Origin: a virus
Strand: one strand, 5' to 3'
DNA: 64,000 nt
Virus record (IMG/VR): IMGVR_UViG_3300020595_000016
Location: 42,856 to 106,855 of that record
The stretch's first letter is position 1; each line of letters begins with the position of its first letter. This document shows, piece after piece, positions 53,909 through 63,956 of this stretch. Made by a program: the position numbers and the translations under genes. Under the pieces are notes generated by a model. It had not been told where the DNA came from. It did not search any database and was given only the letters and a program-made list of their open reading frames with translations.

Positions 53909-55704
53909 TATCTAATTTTTCCTACTATGTCGACGTCCGGAAACTTGATTTCAAAAATTGCATTTTTTGGCGCGATCAAGTATGTTCCGTCAGGAGACAT
54001 GTTTTTGTTTATTTCTATTTCTGTTCCTGAATAATTCGGGCCCGACTGATTAGTCACTTTTACTTTCACGACGTCTAAGACGCCAGTGACTGATTTTAAA
54101 GTGTCAAAAACGTCAGTTATATACAGGGGCTCTCCAATAAAGTACGGAGTTGAATATTTTTGTTTTAAAGCAGCGATAGCTGTGTCCAGGAGTGTATATC
54201 GGTCGACACCAACATTGGGTCGAATTATAAAACTAATTCCAAGGTTTATAATATACGGATCTATTATATCTACCGTATCATTCATCATTCTATAATGATT
54301 TAGCCAAGTTTTTAAATTATTTTTTATTGTATTGTTAGTTTTAAGTAATTTTCCAAATTCATCTTCCGATACAACATACATATTTAAATTTCTTTTAGCA
54401 GAGTTTTGGTCTTGTTGCACGCTACATCTCTTAATAGAACCAAACTTTGCTGGCATTCTGTATGCTATATTTTCATAATCTGATTGGGTTACGGCGCGAT
54501 TCTGTGTTGGAAAAGTATCAAAAATTCTTCTTTTGATTTCGCCCGTTGATGGCAATGATACATCACCCATTATAGGTCGTTCATTTTCAACCTCAACAGA
54601 CGCGATTACCTCATTCACTTTTGACGACACTAGATCTTGACGATTTACAAAATCCATTAGCGCGCTTGAAACTGAGTTTAGCTTACTAACACTTAAGTTA
54701 GAATTAGCAGGATTAGTCGTACGATAAACAATAGACAGCGTAGTGTTCTCCGGCACTACACCAAGGTTTCTATTTTTAGACAGCCTAGAAGGATCAAAGG
54801 TCACGTCGCTAGTGTATGTTTTCGAATAAATTTCTGCTGCTACCGACTGCGGGTCAGCGATAACCCCAGTTTCGCCAGAGCGGCCGCTACCAAATTGTAA
54901 TGAAGTACCGAATGAGTCATATTCAACAACATATTTTCTAGATACTATCATTGGCTTTAATATCGATGGAACATTATCGTTAGCAAAATTTGTGTTTGAT
55001 AATTCTTTGAAAACTATGTCTTGTGCGAGATAGTCAACTTCAAAATATTCTTTACCTTCTGAGTCGTAAACAGAGACAACCTCGCTCACGTTTGAATCCC
55101 CTATCACGACTTTTTTAAATCTCTCGTAGCCTCCAACATTAATTTCTTTTCTTTTGAATTTTCCTGATACAACGTTGCCATAAGCCTTAATCGCATAGTA
55201 TGTTGGGGCGCCGGTATCAGTGTCTACGCGTGCTACTATTGTAACATTTTCGGGTTTTGAAAAATCAACATTTTCTGTTAACACATAGTTTAGTCCGGTT
55301 GTGCTTGTGAAAGAGGAGCCTCTTTTTAAAACTGGAATATATCCTGAGTCCGGGCCAATACCCGTTGACGACGCAGGCACTACTACGTATAAAGCCACAG
55401 AGCCGTATGTTGAGGGTCGGCCTTGGGACTTATAGCCAAGCGTTCTACCCTGCCTTATCACGTTTGAGTATTGGTAGGCCGTGTCTAAAAATGATTCATT
55501 AACGTTATAATCTAAATAAAATGAAAGCTGATCTGCCACATATGCGACTGAATCTATCATAAGCGAGCCGAAAGAGGCTTCACTAAAATCTTGAAACGTA
55601 TCCGGATAAAACCTTTCTGCTATATCTAGCAAATCGTCACGGATGGTTTCAAATTCTCTATTAGTATAATTTATTGGTACAATCTTTTTTTGTTGATCAC
55701 TCAT
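53908..55704 (-). CDS. 6: Baseplate wedge protein, T4 gp6-like (baseplate J family)
   Basis: A 598-residue protein starting MSDQQKKIVPINYTNREFET. It then has FYPDTFQDFSEASFGSLMID and YNVNESFLDTAYQYSNVIRQ, both typical of gp6-like wedge proteins. NRAVTQSDYENIAYRMPAKFG (about 385-410) is the usual baseplate-J signature. The T4 protein is 660 residues. In the particle gp6 dimers join neighbouring wedges into the inner baseplate ring and act in sheath contraction. It lies directly after the gp25-like gene, as in many contractile systems, which strongly supports a myovirus. Confidence 0.9.
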   Translation of the reverse strand: MSDQQKKIVPINYTNREFETIRDDLLDIAERFYPDTFQDFSEASFGSLMIDSVAYVADQLSFYLDYNVNESFLDTAYQYSNVIRQGRTLGYKSQGRPSTYGSVALYVVVPASSTGIGPDSGYIPVLKRGSSFTSTTGLNYVLTENVDFSKPENVTIVARVDTDTGAPTYYAIKAYGNVVSGKFKRKEINVGGYERFKKVVIGDSNVSEVVSVYDSEGKEYFEVDYLAQDIVFKELSNTNFANDNVPSILKPMIVSRKYVVEYDSFGTSLQFGSGRSGETGVIADPQSVAAEIYSKTYTSDVTFDPSRLSKNRNLGVVPENTTLSIVYRTTNPANSNLSVSKLNSVSSALMDFVNRQDLVSSKVNEVIASVEVENERPIMGDVSLPSTGEIKRRIFDTFPTQNRAVTQSDYENIAYRMPAKFGSIKRCSVQQDQNSAKRNLNMYVVSEDEFGKLLKTNNTIKNNLKTWLNHYRMMNDTVDIIDPYIINLGISFIIRPNVGVDRYTLLDTAIAALKQKYSTPYFIGEPLYITDVFDTLKSVTGVLDVVKVKVTNQSGPNYSGTEIEINKNMSPDGTYLIAPKNAIFEIKFPDVDIVGKIR

Positions 55705-55718
55705 TGAAGGCCCTCATG

Positions 55719-56093
55719 TTATATAGTTAAGTCCAGCAAATCTTCTACTCCTACATCGGGTACAGAATATATGATTCTGATGCCTAATGAATTTGTATCT
55801 TGCGCAGTGCTAGACGTGTCGAATTGAATATCTATCAAATCAATAATTGGCATAAATATTCTTACTTGCTCTCTGATTTTTGTGCTGATGACCACTGGAA
55901 CGTCTTCCCCAAAGTTGGTAAATAAATAATTTCTAAGGCCAACCCCGAAGTCCGGTTCCATTACTCTTTCGCCCGGGGCGGTTAAAATCAACATTTTGAG
56001 ATTTTGGCGCAATAGAGCCTTCAGGTTGCTAATCATTGCAAACCCATTAGTATCATCTAACATCAATGGTAGTTTCACACCCAGCGAAGCCAT
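55719..56093 (-). CDS. 25: Baseplate wedge protein, T4 gp25-like
   Basis: A 124-residue protein of the GPW/gp25 family. LILTAPGERVMEPDFGVGLR (35-54) then NYLFTN is the family signature around the conserved Pro-Gly-Glu-Arg and Asp-Phe-Gly. The length is close to T4 gp25 (132). gp25 sits at the inner baseplate and nucleates the sheath. Despite older naming, this fold is structural. A good Shine-Dalgarno (AGAGG) and an ATATTTATAC element precede the ATG. Confidence 0.93.
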   Translation of the reverse strand: MASLGVKLPLMLDDTNGFAMISNLKALLRQNLKMLILTAPGERVMEPDFGVGLRNYLFTNFGEDVPVVISTKIREQVRIFMPIIDLIDIQFDTSSTAQDTNSLGIRIIYSVPDVGVEDLLDLTI

Positions 56094-56142
56094 TTTTTTA
56101 CCTCTTGTATAAATATGCGCTAATTATATTTCTTGCTATTTC

Positions 56143-59100
56143 TTATTTTTTGCCTCTATCACACATCTTACCGTTCTTGTCGAAGGGGTTTGAGCGCAAC
56201 ATTGGCTTCTGCCACACACTAAGTAGTTTTTGGCCCGGGCTTGGGCGAAGTGATTCACGCATCCCTTTTACAAACGTTGAAGCTGCACTGGGAGCATCAT
56301 CAACCTGACTAAGATCAAAACTTCTGGTATTGTATGCGGATTTAAACATTCTTTTGATAATCGACGAAGTATTCCGCAGGGTAACCTGATCCCAATTGTC
56401 CCACTCAGTTACTCCCCACCCGCTAAAAGGACCTGGGATTCTATTCCCGATATAAGCCCAGCCGTCGACACCTGCAGTTTCAACACTTATGCTCCCATCA
56501 CCCAATAAACTTATTTGTGCTTGGCGGCCTGGCTTGTTTGACCAATCTTTATCCCACACCCCCTCTTTTCCTGGAGCTACAGTATTCTGGCCTATAGAAG
56601 CGAAAAGGCCCATATCGTTATAAATTGCAGTTGTTGATATTATTTTTTTCATTGGCAATATATAACGAGTTAACATTTTGAAATCCGCAGATTCTTTTAA
56701 CAGCTTCAGCGTGCAATATAGTAGCATGCTGTTAGCCTGCATAGGTGCCATTTGATTACAGGGCAGATCTAGGGCGTCGATCTCGCCGTGTGCAATTTCA
56801 TGTTTTTGATTATTAACCAGCATTGATAATTGTACACCATATTGTACTCCCAAGTTTCCAGTTAAACCGACAGCGCGGCCTTTATCGTCTCTTGCTATCT
56901 CAAGATCGCCGGGATAGACTTCAGAAATCAAAGCAGTGCCGTGGGTGCGGACCAATTCTCTACCATATATTGGTTCATGTTTCTGCCCGTTAACTCTGAT
57001 ATATTTTTCTATCATAAATGACTTTCCACTTGATAGTGCCGCTAGGCTAGTTTCTCCATATCCGGGCAAATCTCCGATTGGTACCGCAAGCTTATGAGCT
57101 AAAGGCTTCAACTCGGCATGAGCTTCAGCGGTGTGTCGAGAGCCCTCCATATATATATTAGCTTCGCGATCTTCGCTGTAGTGTACATGATATTCGCCAA
57201 TAAATTCTTTCCCAATATTCATTCCAGTTCCGTACGCAAACTCGTTACCACCGGTATAATAGCCCTCTCCTTCATTGGGCAGGTCCACCACTTGATACTC
57301 GATTTTTTTATCTATATCTAGACCATCTCCATTATAACAAAGATTTTCAATAAAGTAATAATCTATATCTGATACAGCCGGTGTCATCCCTAACACTTCA
57401 AGGTTCTCAATTAGATAGCCTGAGATCACTCCAAGTTGTTCTATAATAAATTCTTTAGCAATAGTTTTTGCATGCTCCTGGGTTTTTTGAACAAATTCTA
57501 AATTCTTTTCTTCTCTGTAATTTTTTAAGCTCTGGAAATTGCCGGCTTCGCCAGTTTCTGCTGCTATATCTAGATCGTTTTCATATGGGTATCGATATTT
57601 TTCTTGCCTGTCGTTTAGGCGGTCAAGTGCTTCTTGGACATGCGGGGGCGGTTCGGGGTACCCATTCGGAATGTCGTCTTCATCGCAACGGCGGCCATAA
57701 AGCTGTACACACTGCTCAAGAAAAGCATACCAAAATTCCACATCCTTAAAGGGATTAAACCATTCGGCAAAGTCGCCCTGGGCATCTTTAAACGAATCTT
57801 CCATTTTTTCAAGAATATAGGACGCGAATATATTGCTATATACATTATTGAAGTCAGGCTTAAACGTGGTAAAAGTTGCTATGGCCTTCATCACATGCAC
57901 ACTAGAAAAAGTTCTCATAGCCGCATATATCAGACCCTCAATATTAGCTTTTCCGTTTCTAGTTAATATTCGGTGATAAGGTTTTTCAACGACACATTCT
58001 TGAAGATTCTTAAGTCTCTGATCTTCAGGAATACCTTGATACTTCTGCGAAACTTTGTCAGCTATATCACCGAAGCCTACTAGGTCGCTTCTAGATGGTT
58101 TACACGGGCTTGACTCAGGGAATAGTACATCGATCATCCCAAGCCAGCCTTTATTGGGCGACGGGCTTATGTATACAGGTGGGTTAAAGTAGCGGCCGCC
58201 AAATTTTTGTGGATCCAAGTAAAATACTCGGTTTACACCAGCTTGCTGGCCCTTCTCAATCCTATATTGCATTCTACTGACTCCTAAAATACGATCAGCT
58301 TCATGCAATCTTTCAATTTCATAATCACCATCTGAATCGTAATGCCTTATTTCGGCTTCCCAGTACGGAGTTCCGCCAGGAGACTCGCACACCCCATCGG
58401 GAACGACGTATTCAATATCAGCGCCCGATATATTATCAAACTCTGCCCCATAGTTGAAGCCCGGGTCATTATTCGCTACGCTAGAGATTACATTATTTAA
58501 AAAGTCTTCGCCAAATTTGTCGTATACTGGCTTGATCGACGAGGCTGGCAATCCCAGCCACTCGCCCAAGAGTACCACTTGTGGGGTATAACTTTGTTTT
58601 TGTTCAAAAGTTTTTCTAAATTCGGGAAACCTCTGCATGTCAATATGGTCCATTCCATTATCTACTCCCAAAAACTCATAGGCCAAAGATTTCATTTCAG
58701 TGTTATCCTGAGTATTGTTATCTTCAATCTCCTCTTTCTGTTCTTCTGTTAATAATTGATATTCTGGGCCATACTGTCTGGCGCCCGGATTGAATACATT
58801 ATAAATCTTAATTCTGGCATTATCACTCGGGACATTGTTATAAATTCCTGTTTTCTGGGTACCTGTCGTTCCAGGAGAAGACATTAGATCAGAAATATAC
58901 AAGTTAACATCAAATCCATAAGAAAATTCGCCCGGGTCAAGTCGACTCCAGGTACCGTTTCCGCGGTTATTATCTCTAAATTTAAATATGCACTCTGGCA
59001 TCACCTTCCTACCGGCTCTCTCAAAAGTTATTAGCTCATCTTCGTAGTTTGCTCTCACCTTTATATTATAGTCAGGGTTGTCAACATCGATTAGATCGCC

Positions 59101-62100
59101 AGCATCAAACCAGCCAAACAGGCCTGTTCCCCAGCCCATTTCATCAAATGTTTTTCTATGACTTATCGGCCCAACAAAAAAGTTGTTACTACTAAATCTT
59201 ATTGGTTCTAGAGCGGTCGACTTTTTAACTAGATCATCCTGGAGCCATCCAGCAACGCGGACCGGGAATGACCCTCTTTGCTTTCTCATTGGCCCAAAGT
59301 CACCAACCAGATCTTCAGGACTGTAATCATCGTTGTTGTTTGCGATGTCGATGTAAAAGTCTACATAGTTATCGCTGCTATATGCTTTTCTGTAGTGTGC
59401 TGATAATGGGTTACCCATGGTATCCGACAAAACCATATCTAAGAATCCGCCGCGGCTAAGCATGTCGTTTGTATAACTAATTTTTATCTTCTTATAGTCG
59501 CCTTCAAAATTTCTGCGAGCTAAATCTAGCAAATCTTGTGATTCATATGGAAGTATCCCATCATCGCAGCCCGGCTCAGATACAATAGGCGGCAGCTGTC
59601 TTTGTATATACTGTGGAATACCTTCTTGCATAATCGAGCTTAGTTCGTCTAAATCTTCTAACGATTTATTTTGAAAGTTATCAAATAACCTTTCGCAATC
59701 TTCTTTTGTTGCTCGGCCTTCTAACAAGCTGCAACGTAAATCTTTAAAGTTTTCAAGGTCTTCTGGGGTAGCGCAAAGAGTGGGGTTAGCCGGCATTTCA
59801 TCGTCAGGATCCAGGTCGAAAAGTGCATTTTCCATTTGATCTCTAAATTCAAGCGGCATAAGGTTTCCAACATTTTTAAAGAAGCTAGATATCGCATGCC
59901 TATTTCTTAACCCATCCCGAAGCTCTGGATGATCAAATTCTACCAAATTGTCAACTGCCGAAAGGAATGTTTCTGTGGGTTCACCAGCTATAGCTTCTAA
60001 TAGCTCTCTTCTAGTGACTGACGCAGATAACTCTTCAGCGAAGGAGACAACTGCGTCTTTGTTTGCCAAGGCCGCTCCGCCTGAACCTAGAGTGTTATAC
60101 AACTCTTGCATGGTCACACCAATCTGCTCTTGATCTGCTTCGGGGCCACAAATAGAGTCTTTCAGAACGTCTCCAAAAGTTGTGCTGCCAGCAATCACCG
60201 AAGGTATGGCCGCGGCGAGAGCGCCTACTGTACCTAACGCTCGACAAATCGCATTACCAATAATCTCACATAGTTTAACCAGCAGTCTAATTAAGATCTG
60301 CATAACTATCATCATCAATACTTGTTTTAAAATCTCCCACAATATCTTAAATGGATCCGTCCAATGTGTGATCCAACCAAACGGATTAAACAGCATTGGC
60401 AATGTGATATCTTGAGTATTTCTACAGAAGGGCATCGCCAGATCTTTAATAAAATCCATTATAGTAGGATTAAACATTGGAGGGCGCGGGCAGTCAATTG
60501 CCGCTAACATGAAAGCAACAACGGGTGCGCCGGGGAACCTATTGAGCTTGTCAACCAATTCCAATAAGTTACCGGAATAATGTTCTATTAACGCAGCAAT
60601 ATACAATTGCATTATTGTATTTGGTGGTATTTGATCACTGCTGTCTGCCATTTGATCAAACTGCTGAGCTAAAGTTCTTTCTGACCTTTCAGACATTTGA
60701 GAAGCCGGCGGTTGGCCGGCGCGGCCGATGGGATTTCCTCCATCTCCGGGTCCCGATTCCATTGTAGCACCATAATCCCCTTGATATAAACCCTTGTCTT
60801 GGTCTTCACGAGTTTGTTCCCAAGGCTTGACCCACTTGACTTTTCCAATAAGTGGAGTCTTGCCCGGGCTTTTATCCCCTTCGACTCTATTTGACAATTG
60901 CTGGCCGCCCGAATAATCTGGGAAGATATCTCCCTCATCGAGCTTTTTCTGTACAGCTTTATCTAACTCAGCTTGCTTTTCTTCTGGTAAGCCGATAAAG
61001 AGCTGTCCAAAATTATCAACTCCCATCGTTTTGAGAGCATTTTTTAACATGACTGCTAATGCTTGTTCTAGAGTGAGCCCACCTAACAGACATCTTATTG
61101 CATCTGACATGATATCGAATAGGCCACAAATTTTGATCTTGTCAAGCCCACCTTCCCATAGAGCATCCAAAATGTCATCGCTGCCGGCGAAGACTTTAAT
61201 GCCCAAAAGACTGGCACATAACATTAGAAACGGCTGATTTTCAGACTGTAACTTTTTGAACGCCTGCTCGGAGGCCATGGCCATCATTGACGTTGGACCT
61301 CCGCCGCCGGCCGGATCGAACCTCAATCCAGATTTTTTTAAATCTTCTAACGTTTCGTCAGTGTTGCCGCGGCATATAGATTTATGCCACATGTATGCTA
61401 CTGCATCTCCGATGCTGAATACATCATCCAAGATATCTTGTGCTAACTCTTTTGTTTCGGCTTCTAGAGCGCCGGCAATACAACTACCTACATTTCTAGA
61501 ATTCATATCTTCATTTTCTTGCCAGTCAGCAATAGTATCAATAACTTCCGGATAAGTGTGTTTTTTAATAAACTCAAGCCATGGCATTGGTTGTCTTGCC
61601 GACAAATCGTTATCCATTTCTGCCATATTAGCAAAGTAGTTCATAGCTGTTTTATCTCTCCAAGCCGATTTAGCGCGGAGAGAACTTAAGCGTTTTCTGC
61701 CTATAATTTTTGCAAAGCGTGGACACTCTTCCGTCCAAACTTTCATTTTTTTAATTTTGTAATTTTTGTCCCAAGTAAATCCTAGCTTTACTACTTTTTC
61801 ATTTCCATTAAACAGCGGCCACATACTGCCGATTCCAGCTAAGTTGTAGCCTTGAGTGTTGAGATACTCGTCCAATTGCAGCATAGCTTCCGCTAACAAT
61901 CCACCAGGGAAAACACCGCTGTCACCATAATCTTCTAAATTAAATACTGCTTTTGTTTCTTTAAAAAGCACATTCCCTCTTTCGAGCGCACGAAAAACTT
62001 TTAAATATCTGTTATATAGATCGAGGCCTTTTCTAACTTTAATGTTTCTTGCTTTGATTTCTCCGGCGCGCATGACTCTTTTAGTATCTCCTCTTTCGGG

Positions 62101-62757
62101 AGGCTCTTCCAAGTCTCTTGCCTCATCTTCAGCTATACCTTCGATAACTTCGACAGGTACTGCATACAATAGCTTAAGTGTTGATGAAGCACGGGGGTCT
62201 AACTCATAATCTTTATATATCAGTGATTCTAGAACTATTCTTCTTGTTTCCGGGGTATTTTTTCTTTTAAGTGTAAACAAGATCATATCAGCCACTTCAT
62301 CAGAATAAATGTGGAATCTTGCGTTTAGCGCGGCGTCAGCTTTGTCACTATCCGGATTCAGCCAAGATGCGGTTCTTGTTAAAAAGGCTTCTTCTTCATC
62401 AGATTGACGAGCCATATATTTCTCTTCTTCGATCTGTTCGTTTCTGATATATCTAACTTTTCGCTTACCATATTGTTCACTATTTTGCCAGCCGCCCTCC
62501 GGTTCGTATTCTTCTAAAACACTTACTGGTATAGTGGTCTTATAACCAGTTGTAGCGGTGATATTATACTCACAGGTTTTTTCATTTAAATACGGCTCTG
62601 TGAACGCTCTTGTACGCCAATCAGGGACGGGGGCATCTGGATTTGGAATGCACGTAGGACAACGATTCGGCTCCGGAGGTATTATCTCTTCCGGGCAGTC
62701 ATCATGTATCTTGTCATTATTCTTATCTTGCCATTTTAAAAATTTAGATTCAGCCAT
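56143..62757 (-). CDS. Giant baseplate-region protein with hydrophobic centre (2204 aa)
   Basis: A 2204-residue protein starting MAESKFLKWQDKNNDKIHDD. A Cys-rich start (RCPTCIPNPDAPVPDW, about 32-47) looks like a conserved marine-phage block. Around residues 790-870 runs a very hydrophobic helical stretch (ILKQVLMMIVMQILIRLLVKL then GTVGALAAAIPSVIAG). Near 1850-1875 stands EYHVHYSEDREANIYMEGSRH, with a His-x-His pair that may bind metal. The second half is mainly beta. Its place before gp25- and gp6-like genes suggests a baseplate hub or tail-tip component. The hydrophobic stretch could enter the membrane on infection, as in some tail-tip or tape-measure proteins. The role is inferred. Confidence 0.6.
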   Translation of the reverse strand: MAESKFLKWQDKNNDKIHDDCPEEIIPPEPNRCPTCIPNPDAPVPDWRTRAFTEPYLNEKTCEYNITATTGYKTTIPVSVLEEYEPEGGWQNSEQYGKRKVRYIRNEQIEEEKYMARQSDEEEAFLTRTASWLNPDSDKADAALNARFHIYSDEVADMILFTLKRKNTPETRRIVLESLIYKDYELDPRASSTLKLLYAVPVEVIEGIAEDEARDLEEPPERGDTKRVMRAGEIKARNIKVRKGLDLYNRYLKVFRALERGNVLFKETKAVFNLEDYGDSGVFPGGLLAEAMLQLDEYLNTQGYNLAGIGSMWPLFNGNEKVVKLGFTWDKNYKIKKMKVWTEECPRFAKIIGRKRLSSLRAKSAWRDKTAMNYFANMAEMDNDLSARQPMPWLEFIKKHTYPEVIDTIADWQENEDMNSRNVGSCIAGALEAETKELAQDILDDVFSIGDAVAYMWHKSICRGNTDETLEDLKKSGLRFDPAGGGGPTSMMAMASEQAFKKLQSENQPFLMLCASLLGIKVFAGSDDILDALWEGGLDKIKICGLFDIMSDAIRCLLGGLTLEQALAVMLKNALKTMGVDNFGQLFIGLPEEKQAELDKAVQKKLDEGDIFPDYSGGQQLSNRVEGDKSPGKTPLIGKVKWVKPWEQTREDQDKGLYQGDYGATMESGPGDGGNPIGRAGQPPASQMSERSERTLAQQFDQMADSSDQIPPNTIMQLYIAALIEHYSGNLLELVDKLNRFPGAPVVAFMLAAIDCPRPPMFNPTIMDFIKDLAMPFCRNTQDITLPMLFNPFGWITHWTDPFKILWEILKQVLMMIVMQILIRLLVKLCEIIGNAICRALGTVGALAAAIPSVIAGSTTFGDVLKDSICGPEADQEQIGVTMQELYNTLGSGGAALANKDAVVSFAEELSASVTRRELLEAIAGEPTETFLSAVDNLVEFDHPELRDGLRNRHAISSFFKNVGNLMPLEFRDQMENALFDLDPDDEMPANPTLCATPEDLENFKDLRCSLLEGRATKEDCERLFDNFQNKSLEDLDELSSIMQEGIPQYIQRQLPPIVSEPGCDDGILPYESQDLLDLARRNFEGDYKKIKISYTNDMLSRGGFLDMVLSDTMGNPLSAHYRKAYSSDNYVDFYIDIANNNDDYSPEDLVGDFGPMRKQRGSFPVRVAGWLQDDLVKKSTALEPIRFSSNNFFVGPISHRKTFDEMGWGTGLFGWFDAGDLIDVDNPDYNIKVRANYEDELITFERAGRKVMPECIFKFRDNNRGNGTWSRLDPGEFSYGFDVNLYISDLMSSPGTTGTQKTGIYNNVPSDNARIKIYNVFNPGARQYGPEYQLLTEEQKEEIEDNNTQDNTEMKSLAYEFLGVDNGMDHIDMQRFPEFRKTFEQKQSYTPQVVLLGEWLGLPASSIKPVYDKFGEDFLNNVISSVANNDPGFNYGAEFDNISGADIEYVVPDGVCESPGGTPYWEAEIRHYDSDGDYEIERLHEADRILGVSRMQYRIEKGQQAGVNRVFYLDPQKFGGRYFNPPVYISPSPNKGWLGMIDVLFPESSPCKPSRSDLVGFGDIADKVSQKYQGIPEDQRLKNLQECVVEKPYHRILTRNGKANIEGLIYAAMRTFSSVHVMKAIATFTTFKPDFNNVYSNIFASYILEKMEDSFKDAQGDFAEWFNPFKDVEFWYAFLEQCVQLYGRRCDEDDIPNGYPEPPPHVQEALDRLNDRQEKYRYPYENDLDIAAETGEAGNFQSLKNYREEKNLEFVQKTQEHAKTIAKEFIIEQLGVISGYLIENLEVLGMTPAVSDIDYYFIENLCYNGDGLDIDKKIEYQVVDLPNEGEGYYTGGNEFAYGTGMNIGKEFIGEYHVHYSEDREANIYMEGSRHTAEAHAELKPLAHKLAVPIGDLPGYGETSLAALSSGKSFMIEKYIRVNGQKHEPIYGRELVRTHGTALISEVYPGDLEIARDDKGRAVGLTGNLGVQYGVQLSMLVNNQKHEIAHGEIDALDLPCNQMAPMQANSMLLYCTLKLLKESADFKMLTRYILPMKKIISTTAIYNDMGLFASIGQNTVAPGKEGVWDKDWSNKPGRQAQISLLGDGSISVETAGVDGWAYIGNRIPGPFSGWGVTEWDNWDQVTLRNTSSIIKRMFKSAYNTRSFDLSQVDDAPSAASTFVKGMRESLRPSPGQKLLSVWQKPMLRSNPFDKNGKMCDRGKK

Positions 62758-62768
62758 TTGTTGTTGTC

Positions 62769-63878
62769 CTATGTCGTCCTAACATTTCTGCTACATATGT
62801 ACTTGTTGCCAGTTGGCTTTAAGTAGTTCTGTTCCCACATAGTCCCATTAGTTCTATTATGGTACTGCGGATTAGCTGAGAATATTTGTTGCATCAGATT
62901 CATTATATTTCCTATAATCATATGAGACGGTGCATCAAGGGGCCATGTAGTTGTTGTTGAGGCAATGTTGGTAAGGCCCTGTGTTAACAAGAATGTCTGT
63001 AAACATTGCCAAATCGACGATACAATTTGCCACAAATCAGATAGAGCGTCTCTTAAATTCTTGCCCATCGGGATAGGTTGCAGTCTGTCAACAAACTCGA
63101 TCTTGGGGACTAGAGTTCCAGGCTTCATGTTTATAACCCACCGATCAGCAGTATTGTTACCAGCTATTAATTCAATAGGGCCCGCGGGCGGTAGTTTACC
63201 ACCAAGAGAGTTAGTTTCTCCTCGCCAGCCATAGCCTTCACAACCTCTGCATTTACCTGTAACTATCTTTACCGATTCACGACCAACAATCCGGATTTGA
63301 TCAGCTTTCATTCCGATACCAGATCGTGGACCAAGATACTCCCAATTGCCTTCAGCGAGTCCAAAGTTTTTATCGAGGTCAGTCATTTGGGACATATAGA
63401 TTCTAGCAGAATCAGCAGAAAAACTATTGTGGACTGTTGCGTCATCTGAGGCGCCTTTGCCCTTTCTGGCCGAGGACATACGACCCACCACCATATCGAT
63501 TGAGTTTGCCCTATTTCCGCCTTTGCCAGAGTATCCACTTTTTTCGTGGCTTGGTCTGTCTCCACCCAAGACGATATAACAGTTAGCATTGCGCTTACCT
63601 TGAATAACTTTTGCGTTATCAGAAGCAAAAAAGTTAACTTTCGGGTATTCGTCCACCGGAGTGTTCATAACTCCTCCGCCTGGAGGTACTTCTTTGAGGC
63701 CCGGATTTACATCTCCATCATCTCCAAAATCATATGAGCCGCCGGTGCCACTAGCAGGGGGGGCGCCCGATGCTAATTCAGCTTGTTGCTCATAAACCGT
63801 TTTGGGCCTATCTGGGTCCTTATTATTCTTTGTGGTGTTAAGTGGGGTCTTTTTAATAATCCCGTCATATTCGCTCAT
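62769..63878 (-). CDS. Baseplate hub/spike-region protein
   Basis: A 369-residue protein starting MSEYDGIIKKTPLNTTKNNK with a strong Shine-Dalgarno (CAGGAG). The first 90 residues are Pro/Gly-rich and flexible. The centre (ARIYMSQMTDLDKNFGLAEG, GIGMKADQIRIVGRESVKIV) reads like the beta-helical repeats of spike or hub proteins. A single CRGCEGYGW carries a Cys-x-x-Cys pair. The C-terminal half has helices (LRDALSDLWQIVSSIWQCLQ). The position before the wedge genes is consistent with a hub or spike. I do not see a lysozyme domain. Confidence 0.5.
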   Translation of the reverse strand: MSEYDGIIKKTPLNTTKNNKDPDRPKTVYEQQAELASGAPPASGTGGSYDFGDDGDVNPGLKEVPPGGGVMNTPVDEYPKVNFFASDNAKVIQGKRNANCYIVLGGDRPSHEKSGYSGKGGNRANSIDMVVGRMSSARKGKGASDDATVHNSFSADSARIYMSQMTDLDKNFGLAEGNWEYLGPRSGIGMKADQIRIVGRESVKIVTGKCRGCEGYGWRGETNSLGGKLPPAGPIELIAGNNTADRWVINMKPGTLVPKIEFVDRLQPIPMGKNLRDALSDLWQIVSSIWQCLQTFLLTQGLTNIASTTTTWPLDAPSHMIIGNIMNLMQQIFSANPQYHNRTNGTMWEQNYLKPTGNKYICSRNVRTT

Positions 63879-63909
63879 AGTTTCTCCTGCTACTAATTAA
63901 TTCTAACAG

Positions 63910-63927
63910 AAAAAAATGTACATTTTT
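63910..63927 (-). terminator. AT-rich palindrome with T-run, possible weak terminator
   Basis: AAAAATGTACATTTTT is a perfect 16-base palindrome and its minus strand runs on with two more T. It lies between the stop of the partial gene (63957) and the Shine-Dalgarno at about 63888. The stem is weak. Confidence 0.3.
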
Positions 63928-63956
63928 AATCATAGTTTTAAAATACTCTTGTTTTC

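Noticed and set aside
55719-56093. gp25-like protein as a lysozyme
   Set aside because: The family name is historical. The sequence has the structural wedge signature and no lysozyme catalytic site.
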